Below are positions 36,397-48,858 of a stretch of 64,000 nucleotides of DNA, piece by piece. The notes beneath the pieces are model-generated. The model was not told where the DNA came from. It worked only from the letters and a program-made list of their open reading frames with translations, and ran no database searches. Origin of the DNA: Rattus norvegicus (lineage: Eukaryota; Chordata; Mammalia; Rodentia; Muridae); contig NC_086032.1 in the NCBI RefSeq assembly GCF_036323735.1, forward strand, positions 56,126,599 to 56,190,598, written 5' to 3'. Position 1 is the first letter of the stretch. Each line of letters begins with the position of its first letter. Both the position numbers and the translations under genes were made by a program.

Positions 36397-39300
36397 ATGA
36401 ATACAACAGGAAGCAATAATCACAATTCCTTAATATCTCTCAACATCAATGGCCTCAATTCCCCAATTAAAAGACATAGATTAACCAACTGGATAAGCAA
36501 CGAAGATCCTGCATTCTGCTGCCTACAGGAAACACACCTCAGAGACAAAGACAGTCACTACCTCAGAGTGAAAGGCTGGAAAACAACTTTCCAAGAAAAT
36601 GGTCAGAAGAAGCAAGCTGGAGTAGCCATTCTAATATCAAATAAAATCAATTTTCAACTAAAATCATCAAAAAAGATAAGGAAGGACATTTCATATTCAT
36701 CAAATAAAAACTCCACCAAGATGAACTCTCAATCCTAAATATCTGTGCCCCAAATACAAGGGCACCTACATACATAAAAGAAACCTTACTAAAGCTCAAA
36801 ACACACATAGCACTTCACAAACAATACTAGGAGATTTCAACACCCCATTCTCATCAGTGGACAGATCATGGAAAAAGAAATTAAACAGAGACATAGACTA
36901 AGAGAAGTCATGAGCCAAATGGACTTAATGGATATTTATAGAACATTCTATCCTAAAGCAAAAGGATATACCTTCTTCTTAGCTCCTCATAGTACTTTCT
37001 CCAAAATTAAGCATATAATTGGTCAAAAAATGGGCCTCAACAGGTCCAGAAAGATAGAAATAATCCCATGCGTGCTATCAGACCACCACGGCCTAAAACT
37101 GGTCTTCAATAACAATAAGGGAAGAATGGCCACATATACGTGGAAATTGAACAATGCTCTACTCAATGATAACCTGGTCAAGGAAGAAATAAAGAAGAAA
37201 TTTAAAAATTTTTAGAATTTAATGAAAATGAAGGTACAACATACCCAAACTTATGGAACACAATGAAAGCTGTGCTAAGAGGAAAACGCATACCTCTGAG
37301 TGCCTGCTGAAAGAAACAGGAAAGAGCATATGTCAGTGGCTTGACAGCACACCTAAAAGCTCTAGAACAAAAAGAAGCAAATACACACAGGAGGAGTAGA
37401 AGGCAGGAAATAATCAAACTCAGAGCTGAAATCAACCAAGTAGAAACAAAAAGGACCATAGAAAGAATCAACAGAACCAAAAGTTGGTTCTTTGAGAAAA
37501 TAACAAGATAAATAAACCCTTAGTCAGACTAACCAGAGGACGCAGAGAGTGTGTCCAAATTAACAAAATTAGAAATGAAAAGGGAGACATAACTACAGAT
37601 TCAGAGGAAATTCAAAAAATGATCCGATCTTACTATAAAAACCTATATTCAAGAAAACTTGAAAATCTACAGGAAATGGACAATTTCCTAGACAGATATC
37701 AGGTACCGAAGTTAAATCAGGAACAGATAAACCAGTTAAACAACCCCATAACTCCTAAGGAAATAGAAGCAGTCATTAAAGGTCTCCCAACCAAAAAGAG
37801 CCCAGGTCCAGACAGGTTTAGTGCAGAATTCTATCAAACATTCATAGAAGACCTCATACCAATATTATCCAAACTATTCCACAAAATTGAAACAGATGGA
37901 TCACTACCGAATTCCTTCTACGAAGCCACAATTATACCTAACCACACAGAGACCCAACAAAGAAAGAGAACTTCAGACCAATTTCCCTTATGAATATCGA
38001 CGCAAAAATACTCAGCAAAATTCTGGCAAACCGAATCCAAGAGCATATCAAAACAATCATCGACCATGATCAAGTAGGCTTCATCCCAGTCATGCAGGGA
38101 TGGTTTAATATAAGGAAAACCATCAACATGATCCATTATATAAACAAACTGAAAGAACAAAACCACATGATCATTTCATTAGATGCTGAGAAAGCACTTA
38201 ACAAAATTCAACACCCCGTCAGGATAAAAGTCCTGGAAAGAATAGGAATTCAAGGTGCATACCTAAACATAAAAAAAACCATATACAACAAACCAGTTGC
38301 TAACATTGAACTAAATGGAGAGAAACTTGAAGCAATCCCACTAAAATCAGGGACTAGACAAGGCTGCCCACTCTCTCCCTACTTATTCAATATAGTTCTT
38401 GAAGTTCTAGCCAGAGCATTCAGACAACAAATGGAGGTCAAAGGGATACAGATCAGAAAAGAAGAAGTCAAAATATCACTATTTGTAGATGATATGATAG
38501 TATATTTAAGTGATCCCAAAAGTTCCACCAGAGAACTACTAAAGCTGATAAACAACTTCAGCCAAGTGGCTGGGTATAAAATTAACTCAAATAAATCATT
38601 AGCCTTCCTCTACACAAAGAGAAACAAGCCGAGAAAGAAATTAGGGAAATGACATCCTTCATAATAGATCCAAATAATATAACATACTTCGGTGTGACTT
38701 TAACCAAGCAAGTAAAAGATGTGTACAATAAGAACTTTAAGACACTGAAGAAAGAAATTGAAGAAGACCTCAGAAGATGGAAAGATCTCCCATGCTCATG
38801 GATTGGCAGGATTAATAGAGTAAAAATTGTCATTTTCCAAATATGATCTACAGATTCAATGCGATCCCCATCAAAATACCAATCCATTTCTTCAAAGAGT
38901 TAGACAGAACAATTTGCAAATTCATCTGGAATAACAAAAAACCCAGGATAGCTAAAACTATCCTCAACAATAAAAGGACTTCAGGGGGAATCACTATCCC
39001 TGAACTCAAGCAGTATTACAGAGCAATAGTGATAAAAACTGCATGGTATTGGTACAGAGACAGACAGATAGACCAATGGAATAGAATTGAAGACCCAGAA
39101 ATGAACCCACACACCTATGGTCACTTGATTTTTGACAAAGGAGCCAAAACCATCCAATGGAAGAAAGATAGCATTTTCAGCAAATGGTGCTGGTTCAACT
39201 GGAGGTCAACATGTAGAAGAATGCAGATCTATCCATGCTTATCATCCTGTACAAAGCTTAAGTCCAAGTGGATCAAGGACCTCCACAACAAACCAGACAC

Positions 39301-40206
39301 ATTAAAAGTAATAGAAGAATAACTAGGGAAGCATCTGGAACACATGGGCACTGGAAAAAATTTCCTGAACAAAACACCAATGGCTTATGCTCTAAGATCA
39401 AGAATCGAAAAATGGGATCTCATAAAACTGAAAAGCTTCTGTAAGGCAAAGGACACTGTGGTTAGGACAAAACGGCAACCAACAGATTGGGAAAACATCT
39501 TTACCAATCCTACAACAGATAGAGGCCTTATATCTAAATATACAAAGAACTCAAGAAGTTAGACCGCAGGGAGACAAATAACCCTGTTAAAAAATGTGGA
39601 TCAGAGCTAAACAAAGAATTCACAGCTGGGGAATTCCGAATGGCTGAGAAACACCTAAAGAAATGTTCAACATCTTTAGTCATAAGGGAAATGCAAATCA
39701 AAACAACCCAGAGAATTCACCTCACACCAGTGAGAATGGCTAAGATCAAATACTCAGGGGACAACAGATGCTGGCGAGGATGTGGAGAAAGAGGAACACT
39801 CCTCCATTGTTGGTGGGATTGCAAACTGGTACAACCATTCTGGAAATCAGTCTGGAGGATCCTCAGAAATTTGGACATTGAACTGCCTGAGGATCCAGCT
39901 ATACCTCTCTTGGGCATATACCCAAAAGATGCCCCAACATATAAAACAGACACGTGCTCCACTATGTTCATTACAGCCTTATTTATAATAGCCAGAACCT
40001 GGAAAGAACCCAGATGCCCTTCAACAGAGGAATTGATACAGAAAATGTGGTACATCTACACAATGGAATATTACTCAGCTATCAAAGACAACGACTTTAT
40101 GAAATTCGTAGGGAAACGGTTGGAACTGGAAAACATCATGCTGAGTGAGCTAACCCAATCACAGAAAGACACACATGGTATGCACTCACTGATAAGTGGC
40201 TATTAG
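36397..40206 (+). pseudogene. Young L1 ORF2, multiply broken
   Basis: ATG at 36397 (MNTTGSNNHNSLISLNING). The endonuclease region keeps QETHL and SDHHG, but the GDFN region is frameshifted. The RT region has the altered box ISLFVDDMIVYL (FADD in the intact form). At least six frame changes are seen. Two lesions are identical to those in the 46.4 kb copy: a 1-nt loss near 38614-38625 (acaaagagaaacaagcc) and a TAA at 39320-39322 after LIEE. The C-terminal Cys segment and final HSLISGY are present; natural stop at 40204-40206. Confidence 0.92.
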
Positions 40207-40932
40207 CCCAAATGCTTGAATTACCCTAGATGTCTAGAACAAATGAAACTCAAGACGGATGATCAAAATATGAATGCTTCACTCCTTCTTTAAAAGGGGA
40301 ACAAGAATACCCTTGGCAGGGAAGAGAGAGGCAAAGATTAAAACAGAGACTGAAGGAACACCCATTCAGAGCCTGCCTCACATGTGGCCCATACATATAC
40401 AGCCACCCAATTAGACAAGATGGATGAAGCAAAGAAGTGCAGACCGACAGGAGCTGGATGTAGATCGCTCCGAGAGACACAGCCAGAATACACCAAATAC
40501 AGAGACGAATGCCAGCAGCAAACCACTGAACTGAGAATAGGACCCCTGTTGAAAGAATCAGAGAAAGAACTGGAAGAGCTTGAAGGGGCTCGATATCCCA
40601 TATGTACAACAATGCCAAGCAACAAGATCTTCCAGGGACTAAGCCACTACCTAAAGACTATACATGGACTGACCCTGGACTCTGACCTCATAGGTAGCAA
40701 TGAATATCCTAGTAAGAGCACCAGTGGAAGGGGAAGCCCTGGGTCCTGCTAAGACTGAACCCCCAGTGAACTAGACTGGTGGGGGGAGGGCGGCAACGGG
40801 GGGAAGGTTGGGAGGGGAACACACATAAGGAAGGGGAGGGGGGAGGGGGATGTTTGCCCGGATACCGGGAAAGGGAATAACACTCGAAATGTATATAAGA
40901 AATACTCAAGTTAATATAAAAAAAAAAGAAGT
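40207..40932 (+). other. Young L1 3'UTR and A tail
   Basis: Starts after the ORF2 stop and carries the G-rich tract at 40779-40850. It ends caagttaatataaaaaaaaa, where AATAAA is changed to AATATA, then an interrupted A tract with gaagt. Confidence 0.88.
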
Positions 40933-41480
40933 AAAAAAAATGGGGTTCAGAGCTAAACAAAGAATTCACAGCTGAGGAATTCCGAATGGCTGAGAAACAC
41001 CTAAAGAAATGTTCAACATCTTTAGTCATAAGGGAAATGCCAATCAAAACAACCCTGAGAATTCACCTCACACCAGTGAGAATGGCTAAGATCAAAAACT
41101 CAGGTGACAGCAGATGCTGGCGAGGATGCGGAGAAAGAGGAACACTCCTCCATTGTTGGTGGGATTGCCGACTGGTACAACCATTCTGGAAATCAGTCTG
41201 GAGGTTCCTCAGAAAATTTGACATTGAACTGCCTGAGGATCCAGCTATACCTCTCTTGGGCATATACCCAAAAGATGCCCCAACATATAAAAAAGACACA
41301 TGCTCCACTATGTTCATCGCAGCCTTATTTATAATAGCCAGAAGCTGGAAAGAACCCACATGCCCTTCAACAGAAGAATGGATGCAGAAAATGTGGTACA
41401 TCTACACAATGGAATATTACTAGCTATCAAAAACAACGACATGCATATAAGAAATACTCAAGTTAATAAAAAAAAGGAAA
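40933..41480 (+). mobile_element. Second young L1 3' piece with internal deletion
   Basis: Begins in ORF2 at tggggttcagagctaaacaa and follows the ORF2 C-terminus through the Cys segment to aaaaacaacgac. It then jumps at 41440/41441 to atgcatataagaaatactca, losing about 796 bp, which includes the ORF2 end, stop codon and nearly all the 3'UTR. Ends ttaataaaaaaaa. The ORF2 part is open for 145 codons from 40986 but cannot be functional. Confidence 0.88.
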
Positions 41481-42402
41481 AAAAACACATCTCATGTTAA
41501 TGATAGAGAACTTTAAGAAGGACATAAATAACTCCCATAAAGAAATACAGGAAAAAACAGGCAAACATGTACAAGATCTTAAAGAGAAAGCGTGAAGATT
41601 CTTTAAAGAATTATCAGAAAACACAACAAAACAGGTACAAAAATTGAATAGATTCATCCAGGATACAAAAATGGAAATAGAAACAATAAATAAATCACAA
41701 AAAGAGACAACCCTGATATAGGAAATCCAAGAAAGATATCAGGAGTCATAGAAGCAAGGATCCCCAACAGAATACAAGAGATAAAAGAGAATCTCAGGAT
41801 CAGAAGATAACATAGAAAACATTGACACAATAATCAAAGAAAATCCAGCAAGCAATGAGAAGACCAAACCTAAGGATAATGGTAAAGAAGTCAGCAAAAA
41901 TTCCCAAACTAAAGGACCAGTAAATATCTTCATCAAAATTATAGAAGAAAACTTTCTTAACCAAAAAAAGAGATGGCCATGAAAATAAAAGAAGCCTACA
42001 GAACTCCAAACAGACTGGACCAGAAAGAAATTCCTCCTGTCACATAATAGTCAAAACACCAAATGTACAAAACAAAGAAAGAATACTAAAAGCAATACGG
42101 GGAAAAGATCAAGTAGCATATAAAGGCAGACCTCTGAGAATTGCCCCAGACTTCTACCAGAGACTATGAAAGCCACAAGATCCTGGGTAGATGCAATAGA
42201 GACCCTAAGAGAATACAAATGCCATCACAGGCTACTATATCAAGCAAAACTCTCAATTACCATAGATGGAGAAACCAAGATATGCCATGCCAATACCAAA
42301 TTTACTCAATATTTTTCCATACATCCAAACCTACAAAGGATAATAGATGGGAAAATCTAACATGAAGAGGGAAACTACACCCTAGAATAAGCAAGAAAGC
42401 AA
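41481..42402 (+). pseudogene. Old L1 ORF1, 3' part
   Basis: Resumes after the young insertion: the first 16 bases are the right target duplication, then coding-like sequence (MIENFKKDINNSHKEIQEK). It proceeds through the coiled coil (KMEIETINKSQKETTL) and the RRM-like and C-terminal parts (KATRSWVDAIETLREYKC). Several stops and small indels, for example TGA at about 41595 and TAG near 41718. Same protein as at 34520-34663. Confidence 0.8.
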
Positions 42403-42479
42403 TCTTCTTGCAACAAATCCAAAAGGAGATATCCATACAAACATAATTCCACTTCTAACAACAAAAATATCAGGAAAAA

Positions 42480-43945
42480 TAATCACTATTCCTTAATATC
42501 TCTTAATATCAATGGACAGAATTCCCCAATATAAAGACATTGACTAACAGACTAGATATGTAAAGAGGACACAGCATTGTGCTCCATAGGAAATGCATCC
42601 CAGTGAAAAGACAAACACTACCCCCGAGTAAAACACTAGAAAATAATTTCCAAGCAAATGGTCCTAAGAAACAAGCTGGAGTAACTATTTAAATGTCAAA
42701 TAAAATCAACTTTCAACCAAAAGTTATCCAAAAAGATAAGGAAAGACACATCATACTCATCAAAGGAAAAAATATACCAATATGAACTCTCAAATCTAAA
42801 CATCTATGCTCTAAATGCAAGGACACCCAAATTCATATAAGAAAAAATTCCAAGCATACATTGCACCACATACAATAATAGTGGGAGACTTTAACAATCC
42901 ACTTTCATCAATGTACAGGTCATGGAAACAGAGAATAAACAGAGATACAGTGAAACTAACAGAAGTTATGAAACAAATGGTATTAACAGATATCTATAGA
43001 ACATTTCATTTTGAAACAAAAGAATATACCTTCCTCTCAGCACCTCACGGTACCTTCTTCAACATGGACTATGTAATTGGTCACAAACGATACAAGAAAA
43101 TTGAAATAATCCCAGATACACTGGTACTGATAGATTTGAAATGATTTGCACAGGAAAAGACTTTCAAACAGAATACCATTAGGCCAGGTACTAAGATTGA
43201 CAATTAATAAAATGGGACCTATAAAACTGAGAATCACCTGTGAAGAAAAATATATCATCATTTAGACATAGCAGTAGCCTGGAAAATAGGAAAATATTTT
43301 TTACCAGCTTTGCATATGGCAAAGGGCTAATATCCAAAATATATAAATAACTCAAGAAAGAAAATATCAAGAAAATCAATAAACCATTTAAAATGGGATA
43401 CAGATCTAAACAGAATTTTTAAAAGAGTAAACTCAAATAACTGAGAAATACTTAAGGAAATGTTCACTATTCTTAGTCATTAGGGAACTAAAAATTGAAA
43501 CTACTCTCAGTTTTCAACTTGAATGAGTCACAAAGGCCAAGAACAATAAAACAAGTGCCAAATCATGCTTACAAGGACATGGAGTAGGGGGAACTCCCAT
43601 TCATTGCTCATGGGGATATAAACTCCTAAAGCCATTGTGGATTAGTTTGGCAGTTTCTTCTGAAGATGTGACTCAATCTTCCTCATAATCTAGCTTATCA
43701 TTCTTGGGAATATATTCAAAGGATGCTTCATTTTACTACAGACACACTTCCCCAAAAGTGTTCATTGCTGTTCTATTCTTAATAGCTAGAAACTGTAGAC
43801 GATCTGCATATACCTCACCTGGAGGATGGATAAAGAAAATCTGGTACATTTTTACAATGAAATATTGCTAAACCATATTTTATAAATGAAATAATGTAAA
43901 TAAATTGAACTTGAAACAAAAATCATCCTGATTGAGGGAACTCAG
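42480..43945 (+). pseudogene. Old L1 ORF2 with RT domain deleted
   Basis: The first part is endonuclease (SLNING-like start, VGDFNNPLSSM near 42885, KKIEIIPDTLV near 43100). Around 43140-43165 it changes directly to the C-terminal part (KWDLIKL-like, then a TLHMAKG, SKIYK-like stretch and the FTILSH region). The whole reverse transcriptase is therefore missing. Many stops throughout. The end resembles the usual ORF2 terminus near 43930. Confidence 0.7.
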
Positions 43946-44215
43946 ACTCAGACAAGCAATAGGTTTATTATATGCAGATTTTAGTTATAAGAAAGCTACA
44001 CTTGATAGAACCACAGAGATAAGTGTACAGTAAGGGAATAGGGAGTTGATAGATTTCACCAGGTAAGGGAAATAGAATAGATAGGATTGTGAATGGACAT
44101 TCGAGTGCAATGTGAGGATGAACTGAAGTGGGGGAGAGAAAAGGGAGATGAAGGCAGGAATATGAGGAGATACATCTAAAATCAAGAGCCTTCAGGGGTA
44201 GTATAGGAACCTAAT

Positions 44216-44269
<54 letters not shown>

Positions 44270-45320
44270 GGTGATCAAAATAAAATCACCAAATAATGGG
44301 TGAGTCAGAGTCCCACGTAGACATCTAGATATCACCAAACAAAGCATTCAGTGTTGGAAATGAGTTAAATCTAATGAATTATTGGACTAAGTGATCCATT
44401 AGAATTCTGCCCCACCTCCCCAACATGGCCCTATTGCAGAAACAGAAAACCCATACAACTCATTGAACACAGAGAAGACAATCAGGTGCCATCATGGAGC
44501 CTTCATTCCTATATACTAATATTTTTGGTACAGAAAGGCAGTCTGTATAGTACCAAATAAGAAATGTTAACACTGTCTCAGCCACAAATGTTTCAATCTA
44601 CTTACTACAGTTTCGTGTCTGTAAGGTATACTAGTACAATGATGGTTCAAAACGTGTGCAAGTAGTCAATCAATATCTGGTTTGACTTAAGGTTTACTCC
44701 AGGAGATGCAATGCATACCTGGCACTACTTGAGAGAACAACAACCTGAGACTAGACTTTGGGACCTAGGGTAAAATTAAATAGTCCTTTTTGAATTATGT
44801 ATAGGTATTCGAATAGCTATGAATATGTAGCAATAAATGCTTCAAATGTAATTCTCTTTCTCACCCATCACCAGGGAAACTACCTTCTGCAACAAATAAG
44901 AACCGACACAAAGACACAGCCATAACATGTAGAGAGTTAAAAACCTTGGCACACTTAGTCCTGCATAGGGTATTTCCATCAAATTTCTCCCCAGAGAGGA
45001 GGCTTAAAGAGTGTACTAATCAGAGTGGGTGGAGAACTGCAAGGAAACAAGACTCTAAATAAGCAGGATCAACACACATACACACTCAGACAGCTTGTGG
45101 CAACTTCCCTGCAGTCTTCAGAGAACTATACCAGATGGGGTCCTAAAGCAGAAAGAAGTACCCCTATCCCTAAGGCAGAAGCAATCTCCAATTGATAACC
45201 ACTTGCCAAAGAAAATTTAGTTTTTTCAAAGAAAGTCTCAATAGGGAAACAAACTGTACTTATACATAGGCTGTATACCCAGCAGAATTTAAAGGTGGGG
45301 AATCAAAAATATGTTGAGAA
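43946..45320 (+). mobile_element. Old Lx-type L1 3'UTR
   Basis: Ordered blocks typical of Lx 3'UTRs: ggggtagtataggaacctaa, gaaggtgatcaaaataaaat, tggtttgacttaaggtttac, taagaaccgacacaaagaca, ccagatggggtcctaaagca, ttgataaccacttgccaaag. The 3' limit is approximate. Confidence 0.65.
44219..44266. repeat. (AT)n microsatellite in L1 3'UTR
   Basis: 24 uninterrupted AT units. Confidence 0.97.
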
Positions 45321-46367
45321 ACAAGCAGTGAGACACAAGTCATCTAATTCCATTGGTTTTTAATATCATTACCAAGTAATTATGAATTGTATTTCTGGAG
45401 CTGAAAGTGATGCTTGTTGTCATGCTGTGGATGAAATGACCCAGGGTTATGAGGAATGTACAGGTGGTTTTGAAAAATTGTGATTAAAGTGATAGATTCA
45501 CCTGCATTTATTTGTCCAAACAAGAAGCAGAATTTGTGCATCCCATTGTTAAATACTATATATTTCTAAAAAACTGATTAAAATTTAAAGGCAAAACTAA
45601 CAAATCTGTGTATTTGAAGAATAAAAAAAAGATATTCAACTAAGTCAATACCTTCAGGCTTCTGGTTAGAAAGTGAAATATATCATCCAATTAAACTCGC
45701 CTGAAACTCAGCCAGGCACCAGAAAGGCTAGACACTGATCACAGGTTTTTGTAAAGAACAGTGATTAACATTTATATATCTAACCTGAGCTACATGCTCT
45801 CAGAGAAGTGTTCTGAAAATATCATTGTTATATTTTTCTTTAAGTTTTGGGTTGAGTATTATAAAATTAAACAGTACTAAAATAATGACTTATAAAATTC
45901 ATGTTGATATATTCATACAGTTGGTAAACTTTGAAACATTCAGAAAAAGTGTAAATATATGCAAGAAATCTTTAAATCTTAGGCATATTAATTTCATTTG
46001 CTGAAAACAGTTGCAGCAATGTCTTTTATTACAGTTTACTAAAAATGGCCAACATGTAAGCAGATATGTTGAACATGAACTAGGAAGAGAGATCAGCCCT
46101 CAAAAAGAAAAGTTTGTTTGAAAATGTCAGGAGGCTGCAGACCTGGTTAGATATGCTATTTGTTTGCCCAAGGCTGACTAAATACAAAAAAAGGAAAAAG
46201 AGGAAGAGAGAAGAAGTTATATAAGCTGTTTTAAAACAATTACACTTAAAGCCAAAGATGAGTAGAAAGAGGATCATCAAACCAAGATTGGACAAAATAG
46301 TGGTGGGTGTCTCTGTAGGGATGGACTTTGCATAAAGTTGTGACATTTTATGCAATACTTGGGTTTT
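45321..46367. other. No gene recognised
   Basis: AT-rich unique DNA between two L1s; chance minus-strand frame of 91 codons at 46080-46355. Confidence 0.4.
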
Positions 46368-46383
46368 AGAAATGTTTAATGGT
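46368..46383. repeat. Left target duplication of full-length L1
   Basis: agaaatgtttaatggt, identical to 53419-53434. Preceded by tttt. Confidence 0.95.
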
Positions 46384-47725
46384 CACCTGCGGATCCCGGC
46401 CCGCAGCAGCTCTCTGCTCCCAGACCCGGTGAGAGAGAGACCCAACCGCCTGGTCAGGTGGGCACTCCTGAGGCTGCAGAGGGGAAGAGACCACCAACAC
46501 TGCTCACCCCTGCCCACATCCCTGGCCCAAGAGGAAACTGTATAAGGCCTCTGGGCTCCCGGGGGGGAGGGCCCAGGAGCAGCAGGACACCTGCCAGAGA
46601 CACCGCCAGACCCTGAAGGAAACAGACCGGATAAACATTTCTCTGCACCCAAATCCCGTGGGAGGGAGAGCTAAACCTTCAGAGAGGCAGACAAGCCTGG
46701 GAAACCAGAAGAGACTGCTCCCTGCACACACATCTCGGACGACAGAGGAAAAACCAAAGACCATCTGGAACCCTGGTGCACTGAAGCTCCCGGAAGGGGC
46801 GGCACAGGTCTTCCTGGTTGCTGCCGCTGCAGAGAGCCCCTGGGCAGCACCCCACAAGCGAACCTGAGCCTCGGGACCACAGGTAAGACCAAATTTTCTG
46901 CTGCAAGAAAGCTGCCTGGTGAGCTTGGGACACAGGAAAGCAGAATTTCTCTAGGACCGGGCACGTTCTGTGTTTACCGGAAGTCCCACACCTGCGGATC
47001 CCGGCCCGCAGCAGCTCTCTGCTCCCAGACCCGGTGAGAGAGAGACCCAACCGCCTGGTCAGGTGGGCACTCCTGAGGCTGCAGAGGGGAAGAGACCACC
47101 AACACTGCTCACCCCTGCCCACATCCCTGGCCCAAGAGGAAACTGTATAAGGCCTCTGGGCTCCCGGGGGGGAGGGCCCAGGAGCAGCAGGACACCTGCC
47201 AGAGACACCGCCAGACCCTGAAGGAAACAGACCGGATAAACAGTTCTCTGCACCCAAATCCCGTGGGAGGGAGAGCTAAACCTTCAGAGAGGCAGACTAG
47301 CCTGGGAAAACAGAAGAGACTGCTCCCTGCACACACATCTCGGACGACAGAGGAAAAAGCCAAAGACCATGTGGAACCCTGGTGCACTGAAGCTCCCGGA
47401 AGGGGCAGCACAGGTCTTCCTGGTTGCTGCCGCTGCAGAGAGCCCCTGGGCAGCACCCCACGAGCGAACCTGAGCCTCGGGACCACAGGTAAGACCAAAT
47501 TTTCTGCTGCAAGAAAGCTGCCTGGTGAACTCAAGACACAGGCCCACAGGAACAGCTGAAGACCTGTAGAGAGGAAAAACTACACGCCCGAAAGCAGAAC
47601 ACTCTGTCCCCATAACTGACTGAAAGAGAGGAAAACAGGTCTACAGCACTCCTGACACACAGGCTTATAGGACAGTCTAGCCACTGTCAGAAATAGCAGA
47701 ACAAAGTAACACTAGAGATAATCTG
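46384..47725 (+). promoter_or_regulatory. L1 5'UTR with two tandem promoter monomers
   Basis: The first monomer starts cacctgcggatcccggcccg at 46384 and restarts at 46989 (period 605 bp). The second matches the first for about 535 bp, then diverges near 47525 into the non-repeated tether before ORF1. Rodent L1 promoters are built from such monomers and transcribe from within. The region is by far the most GC- and CpG-rich part of the window. Minus-strand frames of up to 192 codons across it come from that composition. Confidence 0.88.
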
Positions 47726-48799
47726 ATGGCGAGAGGCAAGCGCAGGAACCCAAGCAACAGAAACCAAGACTACAAGCCATCATCGGAGCCCAATTCTCCC
47801 ACCAAAACAAACATGGAATATCCAAACACACCAGAAAAGCAAGATCTAGTTTCAAAATCATATTTGATCATGATGCTGGAGGACTTCAAGAAAGACATGA
47901 ACACACTTAGGGAAGCACAGGAAAACATTAATAAACAAGTAAAAGCCTACAGAGAGGAATCGCAAAAATCCCTGAAAGAATTCCAGGAAAACACAATCAA
48001 ACAGTTGAAGGAATTAAAAATGGAAATAGAAGCAATCAAGAAAGAACACATGGAAACAACCCTGGATATAGAAAACCAAAAGAAGAGACAAGGAGCTGTA
48101 GATACAAGCTTCACCAACAGAATACAAGAGATGGAAGAGAGAATCTCAGGAGCAGAAGATTCCATAGAAATCATTGACTCAACTGTCAAAGATAATGTAA
48201 AGCGGAAAAAGCTACTGGTCCAAAACATACAGGAAATCCAGGACTCAATGAGAAGATCAAACCTAAGGATAATAGGTATAGAAGAGAGTGAAGACTCCCA
48301 GCTCAAAGGACCAGTAAATATCTTCAACAAAATCATAGAAGAAAACTTCCCTAAACTAAAAAAAGAGATACCCATAGGCATACAAGAAGCCTACAGAACT
48401 CCAAACAGATTGGACCAGAAAAGAAACACCTCCCGTCACATAATTGTCAAAACACCAAACGCACAAAATAAAGAAAGAATATTAAAAGCAGTAAGGGAAA
48501 AAGGTCAAGTAACATATAAAGGGAGACCTATCAGAATCACACCAGACTTCTCGCCAGAAACTATGAAGGCCAGAAGATCCTGGACTGATGTTATACAGAC
48601 CCTAAGAGAACACAAATGCCAGCCCAGGTTACTGTATCCAGCAAAACTCTCAATTAACATAGATGGAGAAACCAAGATATTCCATGACAAAACCAAATTT
48701 ACACAATATCTTTCTACAAATCCAGCACTACAAAGGATAATAAATGGTAAAGCCCAACATAAGGAGGCAAGCTATACCCTAGAAGAAGCAAGAAACTAA
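47726..48799 (+). CDS. L1 ORF1 protein (intact)
   Basis: L1 ORF1p is a trimeric RNA-binding chaperone that coats L1 RNA in the cytoplasmic ribonucleoprotein and assists target-primed reverse transcription. The 357-residue frame is complete, close to other rodent ORF1s. Basic N-terminus (MARGKRRNPSNRNQDY); predicted coiled coil about residues 45-170, including one 22-residue unit (QENINKQVKAYREESQKSLK...) at 47918-47983; RRM-like domain from about 178 (SNLRIIGIEESED) to about 245 (RHIIVKTPN); basic C-terminal domain (ARRSWTDVI about 282-290) ending EEARN. The start is the first ATG after the tether and matches the sister copy. The stop at 48797-48799 lies 59 bp before ORF2. Transcription would come from the upstream monomers; host silencing is likely but not visible. 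Confidence 0.95.
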   Translation: MARGKRRNPSNRNQDYKPSSEPNSPTKTNMEYPNTPEKQDLVSKSYLIMMLEDFKKDMNTLREAQENINKQVKAYREESQKSLKEFQENTIKQLKELKMEIEAIKKEHMETTLDIENQKKRQGAVDTSFTNRIQEMEERISGAEDSIEIIDSTVKDNVKRKKLLVQNIQEIQDSMRRSNLRIIGIEESEDSQLKGPVNIFNKIIEENFPKLKKEIPIGIQEAYRTPNRLDQKRNTSRHIIVKTPNAQNKERILKAVREKGQVTYKGRPIRITPDFSPETMKARRSWTDVIQTLREHKCQPRLLYPAKLSINIDGETKIFHDKTKFTQYLSTNPALQRIINGKAQHKEASYTLEEARN

Positions 48800-48858
48800 T
48801 CGTCTTGGCAACAAAACAAAGAGAATGAAAGCACACAAACATAACCTCACATCCAAAT

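Larger units (their letters stand above)
34664..41480 (+). mobile_element. Composite young L1 insertion in old L1 ORF1
   Basis: A near-full-length young L1 (34664 to about 40932) is followed directly by a second young L1 3' piece (about 40933-41480). One 16-bp target duplication flanks the whole. Either the second piece came along as a 3' transduction, or it inserted later into the first element's A tail, hiding its own duplication among A residues. Confidence 0.8.
34215..45320 (+). mobile_element. Old Lx-type L1, near full length, split by young L1
   Basis: 5'UTR-like DNA from about 34215 leads to an ORF1 ATG at 34520. The element is interrupted at 34664-41480 and resumes exactly in ORF1 at 41481. 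ORF1 ends near 42400, an ORF2 remnant follows (about 42480-43945), then a long 3'UTR to about 45320 with blocks such as aagtagtcaatcaatatctg, gcacagccataaca-like and accagatggggtcctaaagc. All frames are broken and the RT core is deleted. The outer limits are approximate. Confidence 0.7.

Noticed and set aside
46679..47257. 192-codon antisense gene
   Set aside because: It spans two tandem L1 promoter monomers, whose high GC content removes stop codons. Related frames recur with the monomer period. Kept only as a low-interest observation.
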